A DNA stretch of 64,000 nucleotides, from contig JAVLUZ010000580.1 in assembly GCA_036768485.1 (NCBI GenBank), positions 310,001 to 374,000 on the forward strand, written 5' to 3'. The notes below the pieces were generated by a model. The model did no database searches. It was not told where the DNA came from and saw only the letters and a program-made list of their open reading frames with translations. Position 1 is the first letter of the stretch, and the number at the start of each line of letters is the position of its first letter. Of the stretch, positions 18,590 through 28,664 are shown in pieces. Position numbers and translations under genes: made by a program. This DNA comes from Mermis nigrescens. Lineage: Eukaryota; Nematoda; Enoplea; Mermithida; Mermithidae.

Positions 18590-18720
18590 AAATTATGTGC
18601 ATATATGGGCAGCATGAAAACTCTGGGGGGTCTAGCGGAAATTATCAATTTTTGGGTGTCCGCCAGATTCTAAGGGTCCAGAGACCCCCACGCCCATGTG
18701 TGATCATATGCCTCTCGGTT
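18590..18720. repeat. Short repeat piece with GGGGGGTC/GACCCCC inverted segments
   Basis: The segment begins near TATGGGCAGC and ends near CCACGCCCATGTG, resembling the ends of the hAT-like MITEs at 24027 and 25990. No convincing target-site duplication is seen. Confidence 0.35.
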
Positions 18721-18737
18721 TGTACCTTAGCTATTCT

Positions 18738-18847
18738 GAATACATTCGCTCTTATGAATACCTTCGCTCATGTGAATACCTTCGCTCTTGTGAATACTTT
18801 CGCTCATTAGAATATCTTCGCTCTTGTGAATACATTCGCTCTTCTGA
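18738..18847 (+). repeat. 18-bp minisatellite, about six units
   Basis: Consensus GAATACCTTCGCTCTTGT repeated about six times with variants. The period is a multiple of three, so both strands read as six-residue repeats (EYLRSC on plus), which explains spurious open frames here. Confidence 0.85.
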
Positions 18848-18849
18848 AC

Positions 18850-19260
18850 CCCAATCTCGTTATTGCTATCAATGTTATACAACCGAATGTAGGAAATCTT
18901 GTCATCGCTGACAAAGCTATTGTGATTTCTGAATGTGTGGGATTGGAATGACTGAATCAGGATTAATTCGTCAGCAGTTGCGCTTTTATTGCGCATTGTG
19001 CTTTCATTAGCGAAAATATGCCAATGTTTATTGCAGTGATTTAATGAACTTACTATTTAACGTAAAGGTGGATGAAATCATTTTGTGCATGTTTGTAATT
19101 TTTGATTTCGTTTCGTTTTTCAGTTCAGGATGCATTAAATAGGAAGACTTTGTAATGATTTGTACCTACGTATGTTTTTCGGCTGAGATTAGAACGATAA
19201 TTTGGCCAATTTTGAGTTTATTTACATTAAATCAGACTTCGTGATACAATATTTTCCAGG
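18850..19260. other. Non-coding, no recognisable feature
   Basis: AT-rich sequence between the minisatellite and the palindrome cluster. Nothing convincing was seen on either strand. Confidence 0.5.
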
Positions 19261-19261
19261 G

Positions 19262-19560
19262 GCCGGTTGCAATACTCGAGCTTAAGCTCGAGCTCGCGAT
19301 CTTCTTGACCTATTTTCGCCAACCTCGCGCTCATCGGTTGCAATACCTCGAACTTAAGAACTTAAGCTCGAGCTCAGTTGGGTGCGATGTCGAAGTTAAG
19401 CTCGAGCTTAAGCGCGAGCTCGAGCTTAAGCTCGAGCTTAAGTCCGAGCTCGAGCTTAAGCGCGAGCCGGTTGCAATATTTTTTTATTCTGTTACTGAGC
19501 TCGACGTCGCGCTCAGTTGTGTGTTAGAGTTAAACCTGCTATGTGTCAGGCTTAAGCTCG
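19262..19560. repeat. Palindromic CTCGAGCTTAAG cluster
   Basis: Alternating GAGCTCGAG and CTTAAG palindromes make up most of this stretch, with CGGTTGCAATA recurring at 19265, 19336 and 19467. The last motif resembles the terminal sequence of PIF/Harbinger-type elements, and a Harbinger transposase fragment follows directly. It is probably a recombined terminal repeat capable of cruciform folding. Confidence 0.6.
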
Positions 19561-19601
19561 AGGTGTAACTTTATTTTATTCTAAACAATGCTGTTTTTAG
19601 A

Positions 19602-19739
19602 CAAATATCAATAGAACAACAATTAGCGAGAGAACGGGTTTTTCGAGATAGATATAATCCATTAGATACACTGAATGACACAGATTTATATGAACGATAC
19701 TGCTTTGATAGAAGGTCCATCTCGCAAAAGAAACAAACG
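19602..19739 (+). pseudogene. PIF/Harbinger transposase N-terminal fragment
   Basis: After a TTTTTAG acceptor-like sequence, the plus frame reads RERVFRDRYNPLDTLNDTDL and then YERYCFDRRSI, the characteristic N-terminal block of HARBI1-type DDE transposases. After that the frame stays open to 19991 but the sequence no longer resembles the family, so only this short exon-like piece is supported. No catalytic motifs are present. Confidence 0.6.
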
Positions 19740-19898
19740 GAATTTTTAGTAATACTTGTGAACTTAAATAACAAAATTCAAGCAAAATTCAATACAGAAG
19801 TCAAATTACATTTCAGGAAAAGTGTACGAGGTATGTACATGTTCCAGAAAGCAATTCAAGCGTTTTTGCACAATAATAACGAATTTGCGCATCAAGTT

Positions 19899-20192
19899 TC
19901 AATTTTTGCAAGACGAATTTTTCTTTTCAAGCTTCAGGAGTTCCTGTTTTATTTGAAATTTTTCTCGTTCGATTTCGATGAGCTCAGATGACAAATTGGT
20001 CGGAAGATCCGAGTGTTTTTTCTTAACGCAAGGCTCATCCATTTCGATATTGCTCTCTGGGGATTGAAGTAAGAGGCAGTCCGAAGGATCTATTCCGCTT
20101 TCGAGACCTTTAATGCCGACAAAGCCTGCTGTATTTCCGTGAATCTCGATTACGGCTTGCGACGAGTCAGAAATGATGCTTTCTGGTGGTCC
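19899..20192 (-). pseudogene. Possible Harbinger accessory (Myb/SANT-like) protein C-terminus
   Basis: An open minus frame with an acidic Ser-rich part (PSDCLLLQSPESNIEMDEP) and a C-terminal coiled coil (IEIEREKFQIKQELLKLE), ending at the stop over 19899-19901. Harbinger elements carry a second gene for a Myb-like DNA-binding protein whose C-terminus often looks like this, and here it converges on the transposase fragment. The Myb domain itself is not present. The identity is tentative. Confidence 0.35.
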
Positions 20193-20700
20193 ACCTTAAG
20201 CAAACTTATTCTGACACTTGTTAAGTGACGCAAAATTTGAGATTCGATCTTTTTTATTTATCCCGACATTCAAATCTGACATCAAAGTTTTCGAACAACT
20301 CAGTTTCTCATTAAAAATACAAAAAGGGCAATCATTAGCATGATTGTGAAACAACCTTATCAATACACCCTTCTGTAGAAAAAATGGTAAAGAAGAGAAT
20401 CAGAAATCAAGATTCAGATTCAGGAGTATCTCGAATAATAATGTGTGTGTGACTCCATCAGAGAACTCAAATTTACTGTTAGGAAAGTCATCATTTATGT
20501 AAAGATTATTGCCTAAATATCGACTGGAAGAAATTCATTTCCATTCGAGAAGAGATCATTGAAATATTTGTAATACGCATGATATTTTTAAAATACTAAC
20601 ATTTTTTGTACGAATAGTCATTAAAAAATTACCACCAGTCTCAAAAGCGGCACGTTTGATTTCAGCGAGGTCCTCCTTAGCGCGACATTTCAGAATTTCC
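20193..20700. other. Non-coding, no recognisable feature
   Basis: AT-rich sequence between Harbinger remnants and a MITE. No gene supported. Confidence 0.5.
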
Positions 20701-20706
20701 CATTTA

Positions 20707-20868
20707 CAGGCACGTAGCTGTGGGCGGGATTTAGGGGGTCCGGACCCCCCAAAATTCAGAAAAAACCGAAAAATAGTACTTTTTACACGTTATTTTGTGC
20801 TATTTTAGGCGTGGACCCCCAAAATTGGTGTTGGTCCCCCCAAAATAGGAGGGCCAGCTACGTGCCTG
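20707..20868. mobile_element. hAT-like MITE (162 bp)
   Basis: Perfect 14-bp terminal inverted repeats CAGGCACGTAGCTG (20707-20720) and CAGCTACGTGCCTG (20855-20868). Flanks CCCATTTA and TCCATTTT match at 6 of 8 positions, consistent with the 8-bp target duplication of hAT elements. The interior is rich in GGGGGTCC and GGACCCCCC. Confidence 0.75.
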
Positions 20869-21545
20869 TCCATTTTACTTTTACATTCTCCACGGTACGT
20901 TTTGTTCCCCAATTAACAGAATTAACTTTGTCGCATATCGCTCGCCAAGCTGCGCTTTTCTTTCTGCTTGTGTCCGGATCACGGTGCGCGGAATCAATTA
21001 AATCTGTTATGTTTCGACATTCAAATGAAGAAAGCAAAAAAGATCATCCGGTTCCTTTGCGCGATTGTTTCCTCAAAATGGTTACAGCTTTATCCGCTGA
21101 TTTAGATTAATGATCTTTTGCTTTGTATGTTATTGACTAATTGCTTCGTTGATTACGATTACAGCAATTATCCGTATTTTTGGCTCTGAATCATGTATTT
21201 CGTACTAACAGCACACTCAAAATAAATCAATTAGTGTAATACCGATAGTTTAATGTTATTTATAAATTATTTCAATGTACTGCGGTACCACTGACCATAC
21301 CGCTTGATCCATTCAGCGCTTCTCTTTATGGAAATAGGAAATTGATCAGTGACTCAAATCAAAATGACTGGTATTCTTAACTCTTTTTACCTGTGAAAAT
21401 ACCACTGGCGGATTTAAAGCAAGGGCGGGAGGCTGCCCCTGTCGTCAAATGATTTTCAGGTTCAATGATAGATCAGATATGTATTCTTGGATGATTTTAG
21501 CCATTTTTATCATCTTGTTTTCAATTTTTTCCGGTGTTTTGTGCC
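20869..21545. other. Non-coding, low information
   Basis: No gene supported. Near 21285-21350 one unit of the CCGTAAGGATGAAAAATTGATCAGTAAG-like degenerate repeat of region 12360-13010 recurs. Confidence 0.4.
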
Positions 21546-21895
21546 AGATAGTAGTGTTATTTTGATATACCAAAAATAAATGTGGTATGATTTTGGTAGG
21601 CACTTGTTGGACTACCAATATCATATTTTTATTCTGAGAATTTTGGTATATCATATTCCTATCATATTAAAACTCCCAAAAATGTGAAGATATTTCTGAT
21701 ATAATTTTGGTATAATTTCGGTATAAAGTGGTAGCATTTTTTTCCTTCTTTCGCTCTATATCTTACCTGCAAATTTTGGAGCATGATGCAGTAGGTATTT
21801 TCAATCGTACATACATACAATTAGCACAGTGTAGTATGAATGAGTGACATCCTGTCGATGTTGATAAATAACTTATGACGAGCTCAGCTCATTAA

Positions 21896-22444
21896 CCCTC
21901 CGTTTACCGTGTCCTATGCTGGAGGCATTTTGTGGCATTTTTTTCTGCTCTACCTTATCCACGTGTCCAAAACTGTTTCTAACCTCATTTTGGCTTCAGT
22001 TACATCGTTTTTAATGGTTTAGCTTGAATAGGAGTTATAGAGTAATAAATAAGAAATAGGAATTTTTTGGTCTATTTACAGTGATATAACAAAACTCAAG
22101 ATGGGAAAATAAGGTTCTAATAAGAAAATTTAGTGGTTTATTCCTTTCCAGCTCTTTAAATGCATTTCCTGGATGTGTTGAACACAACAGAAATCTACTT
22201 TTTCTTGTTTTTGCATAATGTCCAACAGGTAATTCTTATGCATTGTGATAGTTTTTCAATAATACCTCTTTCAAAAATGATTTTCACAAAAAATATCATA
22301 CATATTCAGAAGGAGCATAAAAAATTACACTAAATGAAAGTAATAGCTGTCAGAGAATGTTAATAAGGCATAGCTTAATATGCACTAGGAGTTTACACCA
22401 TGATGATGCACTTCGATTGCAAAAACATGATGGTAAATGGAGGG
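21896..22444. mobile_element. piggyBac-like MITE (549 bp)
   Basis: TTAA target sites at 21892-21895 and 22445-22448 flank inverted ends CCCTCCGTTTACC and GGTAAATGGAGGG (12 of 13 complementary). TTAA duplication and CCC ends are diagnostic of piggyBac. No transposase is present inside. Confidence 0.85.
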
Positions 22445-22492
22445 TTAAGGGTGGCCTGGCCTAAATCATCTGGGAGATTTCAAAATGTTAGT

Positions 22493-22720
22493 TATAGTCT
22501 GTTTCATTTAACTTTGAGGTTTTTAAAATAATTTAAAGTGATTACAAAAGTGATTTAAACTAATACGGTAATTATGATATTCTACAGTATAATGTGTCAT
22601 ATGGAGACGTATGTTATTGCTCAGCCGCATTACTGCATCAACATTTTAAACCACTTTTGTAGCCTGATTCTTGCGGAAAAATTTAAAAGAAAACCGCAAA
22701 GTTAAATGAAACAGACTATA
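22493..22720. mobile_element. MITE family M, copy 1
   Basis: Inverted ends TAGTCTGTTTCATTTAACTT and its complement near 22700-22720, with internal AAAGTGATT and ACCACTTTTGT segments. About 230 bp. Four copies occur in the window, and TA flanks suggest a mariner-type element. Confidence 0.75.
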
Positions 22721-22722
22721 GG

Positions 22723-23364
22723 TATAGTCCATTTCATTTAACTTTGAGGTTTTTGAAAAAGAAAAATTAAAGTGCCCACAAAAGCGGTTTAAACTTACAG
22801 TTTAGTTGTGACGAGCGTATAAGGAGAGAACCCGGTGCAAGTGAAAAACATAGGCCCTTCTGTGATTGGTCACTGCCATTTTGGATGCGCTCACTCTGAT
22901 TGGCTGATTTCTTTTACTTGTCTGTACTGAATACCGTCGTCGTTTTTTGCGATGATGATGAATTCGCAGATTAACTTTGGCCATTTTTTGTGAAGGCGAG
23001 TTTAGGCATTTGAGCAGACCCCTATCCAGGAAGATAAGGGGGAACGTGCCCCCGAAACGGAATATGAGAATGAATTTTCTTAGCAATTTTTTGCGATGAT
23101 CAAAAGAAATCAGCCAATTAGAGTGAGCGCATCCAAAATGGAAGTGACCAATCACAGAAGGGCCTATTTTTTCACTTGCACCGGATTCTCTCCTTACACG
23201 CTCGTTATAGTTGTGATATTCTACAGTACCTATATTGAGTTATGGTGAGAGACTGGCTATTGCAAAAGCGCATCACCTCATCAAATGTTTAACCCACTCT
23301 TGTAGCCTGATTCATACGGATTAAATTCAAAAGAAAACCTCAATATTGAATGAAACAGAGTATA
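22723..23364. mobile_element. MITE family M, copy 2, interrupted
   Basis: The same family as copy 1, only 2 bp away, with ends TATAGTCCATTTCATTTAAC and GAATGAAACAGAGTATA. It is split by a 395-bp foldback MITE at 22811-23205. Confidence 0.75.
22811..23205. mobile_element. Mutator-like foldback MITE nested in family M
   Basis: Terminal inverted repeats of about 100 bp begin ACGAGCGT and end ACGCTCGT. They include AGTGAAAAA, CCTTCTGTGATTGGTCAC and ATGCGCTCACTCT blocks present inverted on the other side. Flanks TTTAGTTGTG (22801-22810) and TATAGTTGTG (23206-23215) form a 9-10 bp target duplication with one mismatch. Long arms plus a 9-10 bp duplication point to the Mutator (MULE) superfamily. 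Confidence 0.8.
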
Positions 23365-23966
23365 GGTAGGTATGTACCACAAGACATGATATTGACCCAT
23401 CAAATAACTTGTTTTCTTGATCATTGTTTGCCATCTGTTTTGTTGGCCTTTGTGATTCACTAATAGTGATACTAGGTGCACAGCATGGGCGATTTGGGAA
23501 AGGGGTCAAGAATTCAGCTTTTTAGACCAAAATGACCTCAAAAACTTGCATAAGCGCTTAAATAGCGTTAAAAACATGATATTACCCGGTTTCTAGTCAA
23601 TTTGAAGCACTTTTGAAGAAAACTTTTAATTTGCATCCGGTTTAGGCCTTCATTTTGCCTCATTTTCCCTACAAAATTTTTCATCTTTCTATTCTGGGTG
23701 GTCTAGACCACACATTCCCATGTGCATGTTTGATCGTTATTCCGAAATGTTGTCATCTGACAAAAATGAAAAGAATTTATGTAACTTTGTAACTTACATA
23801 ATCTCGTAAATTTTGGGAGTTTTCTAAATAAATGAAAATTTTTCAAACAGCGTCTAGAAGTGTAATGCTTGTGCTTTTCTTTGGAAACATATTTATTAAT
23901 TGCAACCTTTTTTATGGCGGTAGAAATTACATAATAGGTATACATATGTACTTACTTACCAAAAGT
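23365..23966. repeat. Non-coding, with inverted copy of the 11818-12062 repeat
   Basis: About 23490-23730 matches 11818-12062 in reverse orientation. The rest holds no gene. Confidence 0.45.
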
Positions 23967-24026
23967 ACAGGGTGTCCCAGCTAACTATTCGTGATTTTGT
24001 TTTTTAACAACTTTTGCAATTTTCAT

Positions 24027-24270
24027 CACACGTGGGCGTGGGGGATGTTTAAGGGGTATGCGCACTCCTCAGAAGTTGAAATACCCCCCCCAAAAAATTT
24101 TTTCTTTTTGATTCCATTGGATAGTGCTCGATGAGAAACGTCGAAAAATGGTGTTTTCTTTGCCATATGATCACTTTTAAGACCATTTTTTGACCTTTAA
24201 AAATTTTTTCAACCCCCCCCTCCCAGAAATTTTTTCATCACCCCCATAATTTCGGTGCTGCCCACCTATG
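24027..24270. mobile_element. hAT-like MITE nested in foldback element
   Basis: Ends CACACGTGGGCGTGG and GCCCACCTATG are flanked by ATTTTCAT (24019-24026) and ATATACAT (24271-24278), a 6-of-8 match. It is related, in inverse orientation, to the MITE at 25990-26245. Confidence 0.65.
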
Positions 24271-24525
24271 ATATACATCCGTTTTCCTTAAAATTTTGTT
24301 ACAGTATAGAAACAACATTGAAATTTTATGTGTCATTTTTTCAGATCATAGTTTTTAGTAGTTATTATCTTATTTGAAATATTCTATGGCGTATGCCGTT
24401 GGAAAACGTGCAAATGTAGCACCATGGTAGTATGGACGAAAGGCGTCGTCGTCATGGTTCGACAAAAGTTCAGAGGCGAGATGAAGCGTGACTTTCCCAG
24501 TGACCATAGCATTAGAAAGTGGCAT

Positions 24526-24804
24526 TTAGCTTTGATGGAGACCGGTTTGGTTCAATGTCAAGAGGAAGCGAAGCAGATCGATACGGCCTAAACTTTCCTC
24601 CAAACGAGCTGATCGGCTTCGCTTCCTCTTGACATCTTGAATCGAACCGGTCTCCATCAAACTTGAATGCCACTTTCTGATGCTATGGTCACTGGGAGGG
24701 TCACGCCTCATCTCGCTTCTGAACTTTCGTTGAATCATGACGACGCTTTTTGTCCATTCATACCATGCTGCCGCGTTTGCGCGTTCTCCAACAGCATACG
24801 CCAT
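24526..24804 (-). pseudogene. DUF4817-like helix-turn-helix fragment of a mariner-type transposon
   Basis: The frame from ATG 24804 reads WYEWTKSVVMIQRKFRSEM and then SIRKWHSSLMETGSIQD, a DUF4817-type DNA-binding domain common in arthropod mariner-like elements. Homology ends after about 75 residues near the centre of the palindrome. The left arm carries a mutated inverted copy (24386-24560). No catalytic domain is present. Confidence 0.65.
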
Positions 24805-25119
24805 AGAAGATTTCAGATAAAATAATAACCATTAATGACAATGATCTGAAAAAATGACATATAAAATTTAAATGTCGTTTCTATACTGTAACAAAATTTG
24901 AACGAAAACGGATGAAAATTGCAAAAGTTATCAAAAAACAAAATCACGAATAGTGGCTGGGACATCCTGTATATTAAATATATACCAAATATCAAAAATA
25001 TACATATCATATTTTAAATAAAAAATAGCAGAATATCATATTCATATCATATTAAAATTAAGTCAACTATACCAATATCATATTTTATTTATTTTTGGGC
25101 TACCAAAATAACACTACCA

Positions 25120-25727
25120 GATAGTACTTTACTGTCATTTACTGACTTGTAGTTCAAAAACTAAAATTAAGGCCATAAGTGTAGTTCTAGTGACTGTCGG
25201 CAAATTTCGAAAATACAAAGTGATATCAATTTTACTTCCATTGTGAAATCTTAATGTAGTTTATTGTTACTCGTATTACTGTAGTAAATTTGCCCTACAT
25301 ATTTTATTCAATTTATGTTTCTCTACTTGTCGTTCTGTTGCACTTCAAACATCGGTCGTTAGATTTGAGTTAACACTTTTTGTTTGTTTTGAATTCGTGT
25401 TTTATGCAACTCGCGTGTTATGTGGAACTAGTTGTATGCTCATGGCTTAAATATGATCATTTATAATACATTGCACTAACGTCGTTATTTTACGTGTAAA
25501 CTAATTTGAATTGTATGTACACTGGCGCTGAGTTCATCGCACTCCCCAGATAGCCAAATATCCAAATAAAACGAAAATATCCAACAAGACCTTCCTCCAA
25601 AATTTCATTTTCAATGCACATTTTATGATGTACGAGGAAGATTCTTTCTTAAATTGCAATTAGCTTCAAAAAGGTATCCATTTTACGTTTTTCTTAATCT
25701 CGTAAACGAGATAGTCAAAAGTCGGTA
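25120..25727. other. Non-coding, no recognisable feature
   Basis: AT-rich spacer. No gene, RNA or repeat could be supported. Confidence 0.5.
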
Positions 25728-25989
25728 ACTAGTTGGAAAAATGCTTGAAGAGCACTGGAAAGTTATATGTTTTTGCTCTTTTAAAGAGTCAAAAGTGGAG
25801 CACAAGCTGCTCAAAACTACGTTGATACCACAATGAAAATCAAAATGGACTGAAGCATCTTGATATTCACCCATAAGCAAACATATCTCCGCCTTTTTTC
25901 TTTGATTTACATAAGGAACACAAATTGAACCGTTGTCCCTTAAAACTTGTAGCAGTTTCGAACTTATTTTAATGTTGTACAGTTAGTAC

Positions 25990-26245
25990 CATAGGTGGGC
26001 GGCTCCAAAGGTCTGGGGGTGCAAAATTTTTTCATAGTCAAATATGGGCCTTAAAAATGGTGCTATGGCGGAAAAAACACCATTTTTGAACGTTTCTCGT
26101 CGAGCTCCATTGATTGGCATAAAAAAACTCGAAAAAAGCAAAAAACATTTTAAAATATGAAATTCTGGGGGGAGTAGCTGGGTTTTCGCCATTTTTCGTT
26201 GGGTATTTTACCTTCTGGGGGTGTGTACCCCCACGCCCAGAAATG
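25990..26245. mobile_element. hAT-like MITE with perfect target duplication
   Basis: Flanked by identical GTTAGTAC (25982-25989 and 26246-26253). Ends CATAGGTGGGCG and CACGCCCAGAAATG are imperfect inverted repeats. The 8-bp duplication indicates hAT. Confidence 0.8.
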
Positions 26246-26419
26246 GTTAGTACGTATTTAAAGCGACGGTCATATAAGATACCTACATAAGTAGATAGGT
26301 GTGTGTATGTAGGTAGTCTGATAGTTTGCTTCCTTACTAAGACTTTTCAAAACAGTTTCTGAACTCTAAGTTTTCATTACAATTTCTGATCTATCGACTT
26401 ACTGTACTTGTCATGCTAA

Positions 26420-26660
26420 ATGGTCTATTTCACGAAACTTTGTGCATGGAAATCAATTTTCAACGATCTAGCGAGGAGCTACAAAAGTGGTTTCTAGGCA
26501 GCTTACTGTAATAAAATTTTGTAAAATAAAACTTTCTTTGCTTATCGATTGCTCTGTGCAATATCATGGTTGCTGCTTCACTTTAAACCGCTTTTGTAAT
26601 CGATTTAAATTCACTTCAAAATTTAAATCCCTGCAAATGGTTCCGTGAAACAGACTATAG
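26420..26660. mobile_element. MITE family M, copy 3
   Basis: Ends GTCTATTTCACGAAAC and CCGTGAAACAGACTATAG, about 240 bp, with internal CTACAAAAGTGG and CCGCTTTTGTA as in copy 1. Confidence 0.65.
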
Positions 26661-26900
26661 TCACAATTAAATGGTTTCCATGGAAATAATTATTTATTAT
26701 TGACTTATATTCTGACAAAGAAACGTATTTTTAAAACTAAGCTTTTTGATTGTGTCTTTATTAATTTTGATTGAAATTTTTTTCTTTATAATTGTAAACA
26801 CTAAATTAAGATCAAAAAAAATTTCGAGTGACTTTAAAACAAATCCGAATTTTCATTTATCTAAGCAACAATTTCTCATTTTCTTCATTACAGAAAGCCT

Positions 26901-27130
26901 TTAGTCTATTTCAACATACCTCGTGCATGGGCAGTAGTTCTTTAGACGATGTAAACCGACTACAATAACCTGAAGCAACAATGGCGATACTGTGCAAAGA
27001 AAATGAGGAAATTTATGAACTTTTACTGTGCAAAGTTGCATTACAGTAATCAGCGTGGAAACTACTTTTGTAACTGCTCGTTTATCGCTGAAAATTGATT
27101 TCCATGCCAAGGTTTCGTGAAATATACTAT
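26901..27130. mobile_element. MITE family M, copy 4 (inverted)
   Basis: Ends TTAGTCTATTTCA and GTTTCGTGAAATATACTA. The GAAAATTGATTTCCATG segment is an inverted match to copy 3. Confidence 0.65.
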
Positions 27131-27432
27131 ACAGATTCCCACAGTCCCAACGGACAAGTTTGGCCATTACAATATTCGCGATTCAAGTTTAAAATTTACA
27201 AAACTTGATTCATGTATACATAGGTACATAACTACACGATTTGGCCATGTTACATGACATACGAAAAAAGGCGGAGATATGTTCGCTTATGGGTGAATAT
27301 CTAGATGCTTCAGTCCATTTTGATTTTCATTGTGGTATCAACGTAGTTTTGAGCAGCTTGTGCTCCACTTTTGACTCTTTAAAAGAGCAAAAACATATAA
27401 CTTTCCAGTGCTCTTCGAGCATTTTTCCAACT

Positions 27433-27887
27433 AGTTTAATAGTATTTGATGCAAGTACTATTTCGATAGCTAGTCCGGTGCTTTCTAAAATTTCTGCCTT
27501 TCGTACGCAAAACTTCATTTGCTGAATACTTAAGTGCGCATTTTCAGCACCCTTAAAACTTTACAAAGCAAACGCGTCAGGATTTCTGTTTAATTCAAGC
27601 CTGACGTCAGTATAATTTAGTGAAAACCTGTCTTGTAAAAATAAATCAATGTGTAGTGGCGCACTTGACTCGACTATAGTCTTATCTACAAAAAATGCTA
27701 TATGTTTCCTCAATCCATGGTTGTCTTCTGTGTCAATATAACCCGGACTATCTACTATGTACAAAGCAGATTGCAAGTGCGAATTTTTAGCATCCCACCC
27801 ATAATTTAGTTCAGTCTCTAAAAATGCTCAATATGCATTTTTATCTCCGCTGTCATGTACGAGCTTATTATTTAAAAAAGTTCAGGG
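27433..27887 (-). pseudogene. Polinton MCP fragment (copy P3)
   Basis: Matches P1 positions about 50-500 inside MCP, same strand. A 71-residue stretch (27561-27776) is open and runs in frame through the point where P1 is shifted. The homology breaks sharply at 27887 inside the run TTATTTAAAAAA, where unrelated sequence begins. The other end abuts the inverted repeat at 27435. Confidence 0.75.
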
Positions 27888-28430
27888 TTTAACACTGTTA
27901 GACGATTTTAGCGAAATTTAACGACAATTAGTACATTTCTATATGATTTTAGCGAGTTCTGTTTTTACCCATAAAATACCTAGGATGAAGTTAAAAATGA
28001 ACTGATTAGTCTATATTAGCGACAAATAAGTGAGCTAACTCGTGCAGCTCACGCTATCACAATAAAGTGTGGAATTTAAATAGTTTTGGGTATACAATAT
28101 GAGTATTTCTGGCACATTTGGTGTGTGCTTAGGCTAGCTTTATCATGATCCTTATCAATTGACAGCAAAATTTTAAACGCACAGAATGCAGCCTCACAAA
28201 CACAAATTTCTGTTCAGATGCCTAACAGTATACGTATTATGTTTATCTCTACAACTTGCATTATTAACTTAGGCAATAAAAAAACAAGGATTTTTTGGAT
28301 GCAATATGGGCAGATATACCCCTTTAATTATGGCTGAATTCGGATAATTAAACATTTATCAAACTTTCTTATGACTTGTACAAGCTCTGTTTTAAATTTT
28401 ACAAGCTTTGTTCCGACTTCCACAGAAAAT
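27888..28430. other. Non-Polinton sequence of unknown origin
   Basis: Starts at the P3 break and runs to the tandem-repeat block. AT-rich, no gene recognised. Confidence 0.4.
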
Positions 28431-28660
28431 ATTCCAAACCTTACAAAAAATGTTCCAAACTTTACAAAAAATTTCCAAACTTTACTAAAAATTTCCAAAC
28501 TTTACAATAATTTTCCAAACTTTACAAAAAAAATTTCCAAACTCTGCAAAAACTCCAAACTTTACAAAAAATTTCCCAAACTTTACAAAAAGTTTCCAAA
28601 CCATACAAAAATTTTTCAAACTCTACAAAAAATTTCCAAAAAAAATACAAAAATTTGTTC
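28430..28660 (+). repeat. About 20-bp tandem repeats upstream of TBP-like gene
   Basis: Imperfect repeats of TTCCAAACTTTACAAAAAAT, about eleven units of 17-22 bp. They are translated in frame with the gene downstream for 98 codons, but this looks fortuitous. Confidence 0.8.
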
Positions 28661-28664
28661 ACTT

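Larger units (their letters stand above)
23968..24969. mobile_element. Mariner-like foldback element made of two inverted half-copies
   Basis: Ends CAGGGTGTCCCAG (23968) and CTGGGACATCCTG (to 24969) are flanked by TA. Each arm contains the same N-terminal helix-turn-helix coding start, so the whole is a near-palindrome centred near 24592. A hAT-like MITE inserted in the left arm (24027-24270) explains its greater length. Confidence 0.8.
21552..25118. repeat. Inverted repeat pair enclosing 3.5 kb of nested MITEs
   Basis: About 28 bp near 21552-21580 (GTGTTATTTTG then TACCAAAAATAAAT) recurs inverted at about 25090-25118. AT-rich sequence with ATATCATATT repeats lies inside each arm. It may mark the ends of an older transposon into which the MITEs below inserted. 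Confidence 0.4.
25728..27435. mobile_element. Element with about 173-bp inverted ends, 1.7 kb
   Basis: Arms 25728-25901 and 27263-27435 are inverted copies (about 95 percent by eye), each ending in ACTAGT and TTGGAAAAATGCTTG-like sequence. The right arm abuts Polinton fragment P3. The interior contains a hAT-like MITE and two family M MITEs and no gene. The superfamily is unknown. Confidence 0.55.

Noticed and set aside
25683..27518. A repeated protein (CSTFDSLKEQKHITFQC) as a gene family
   Set aside because: It is the translation of the two inverted repeat arms and stops at their edges.
28371..28664. 98-codon N-terminal extension of the TBP-like protein
   Set aside because: It consists only of translated 20-bp repeats; the ATG at 28665 begins the homologous region.
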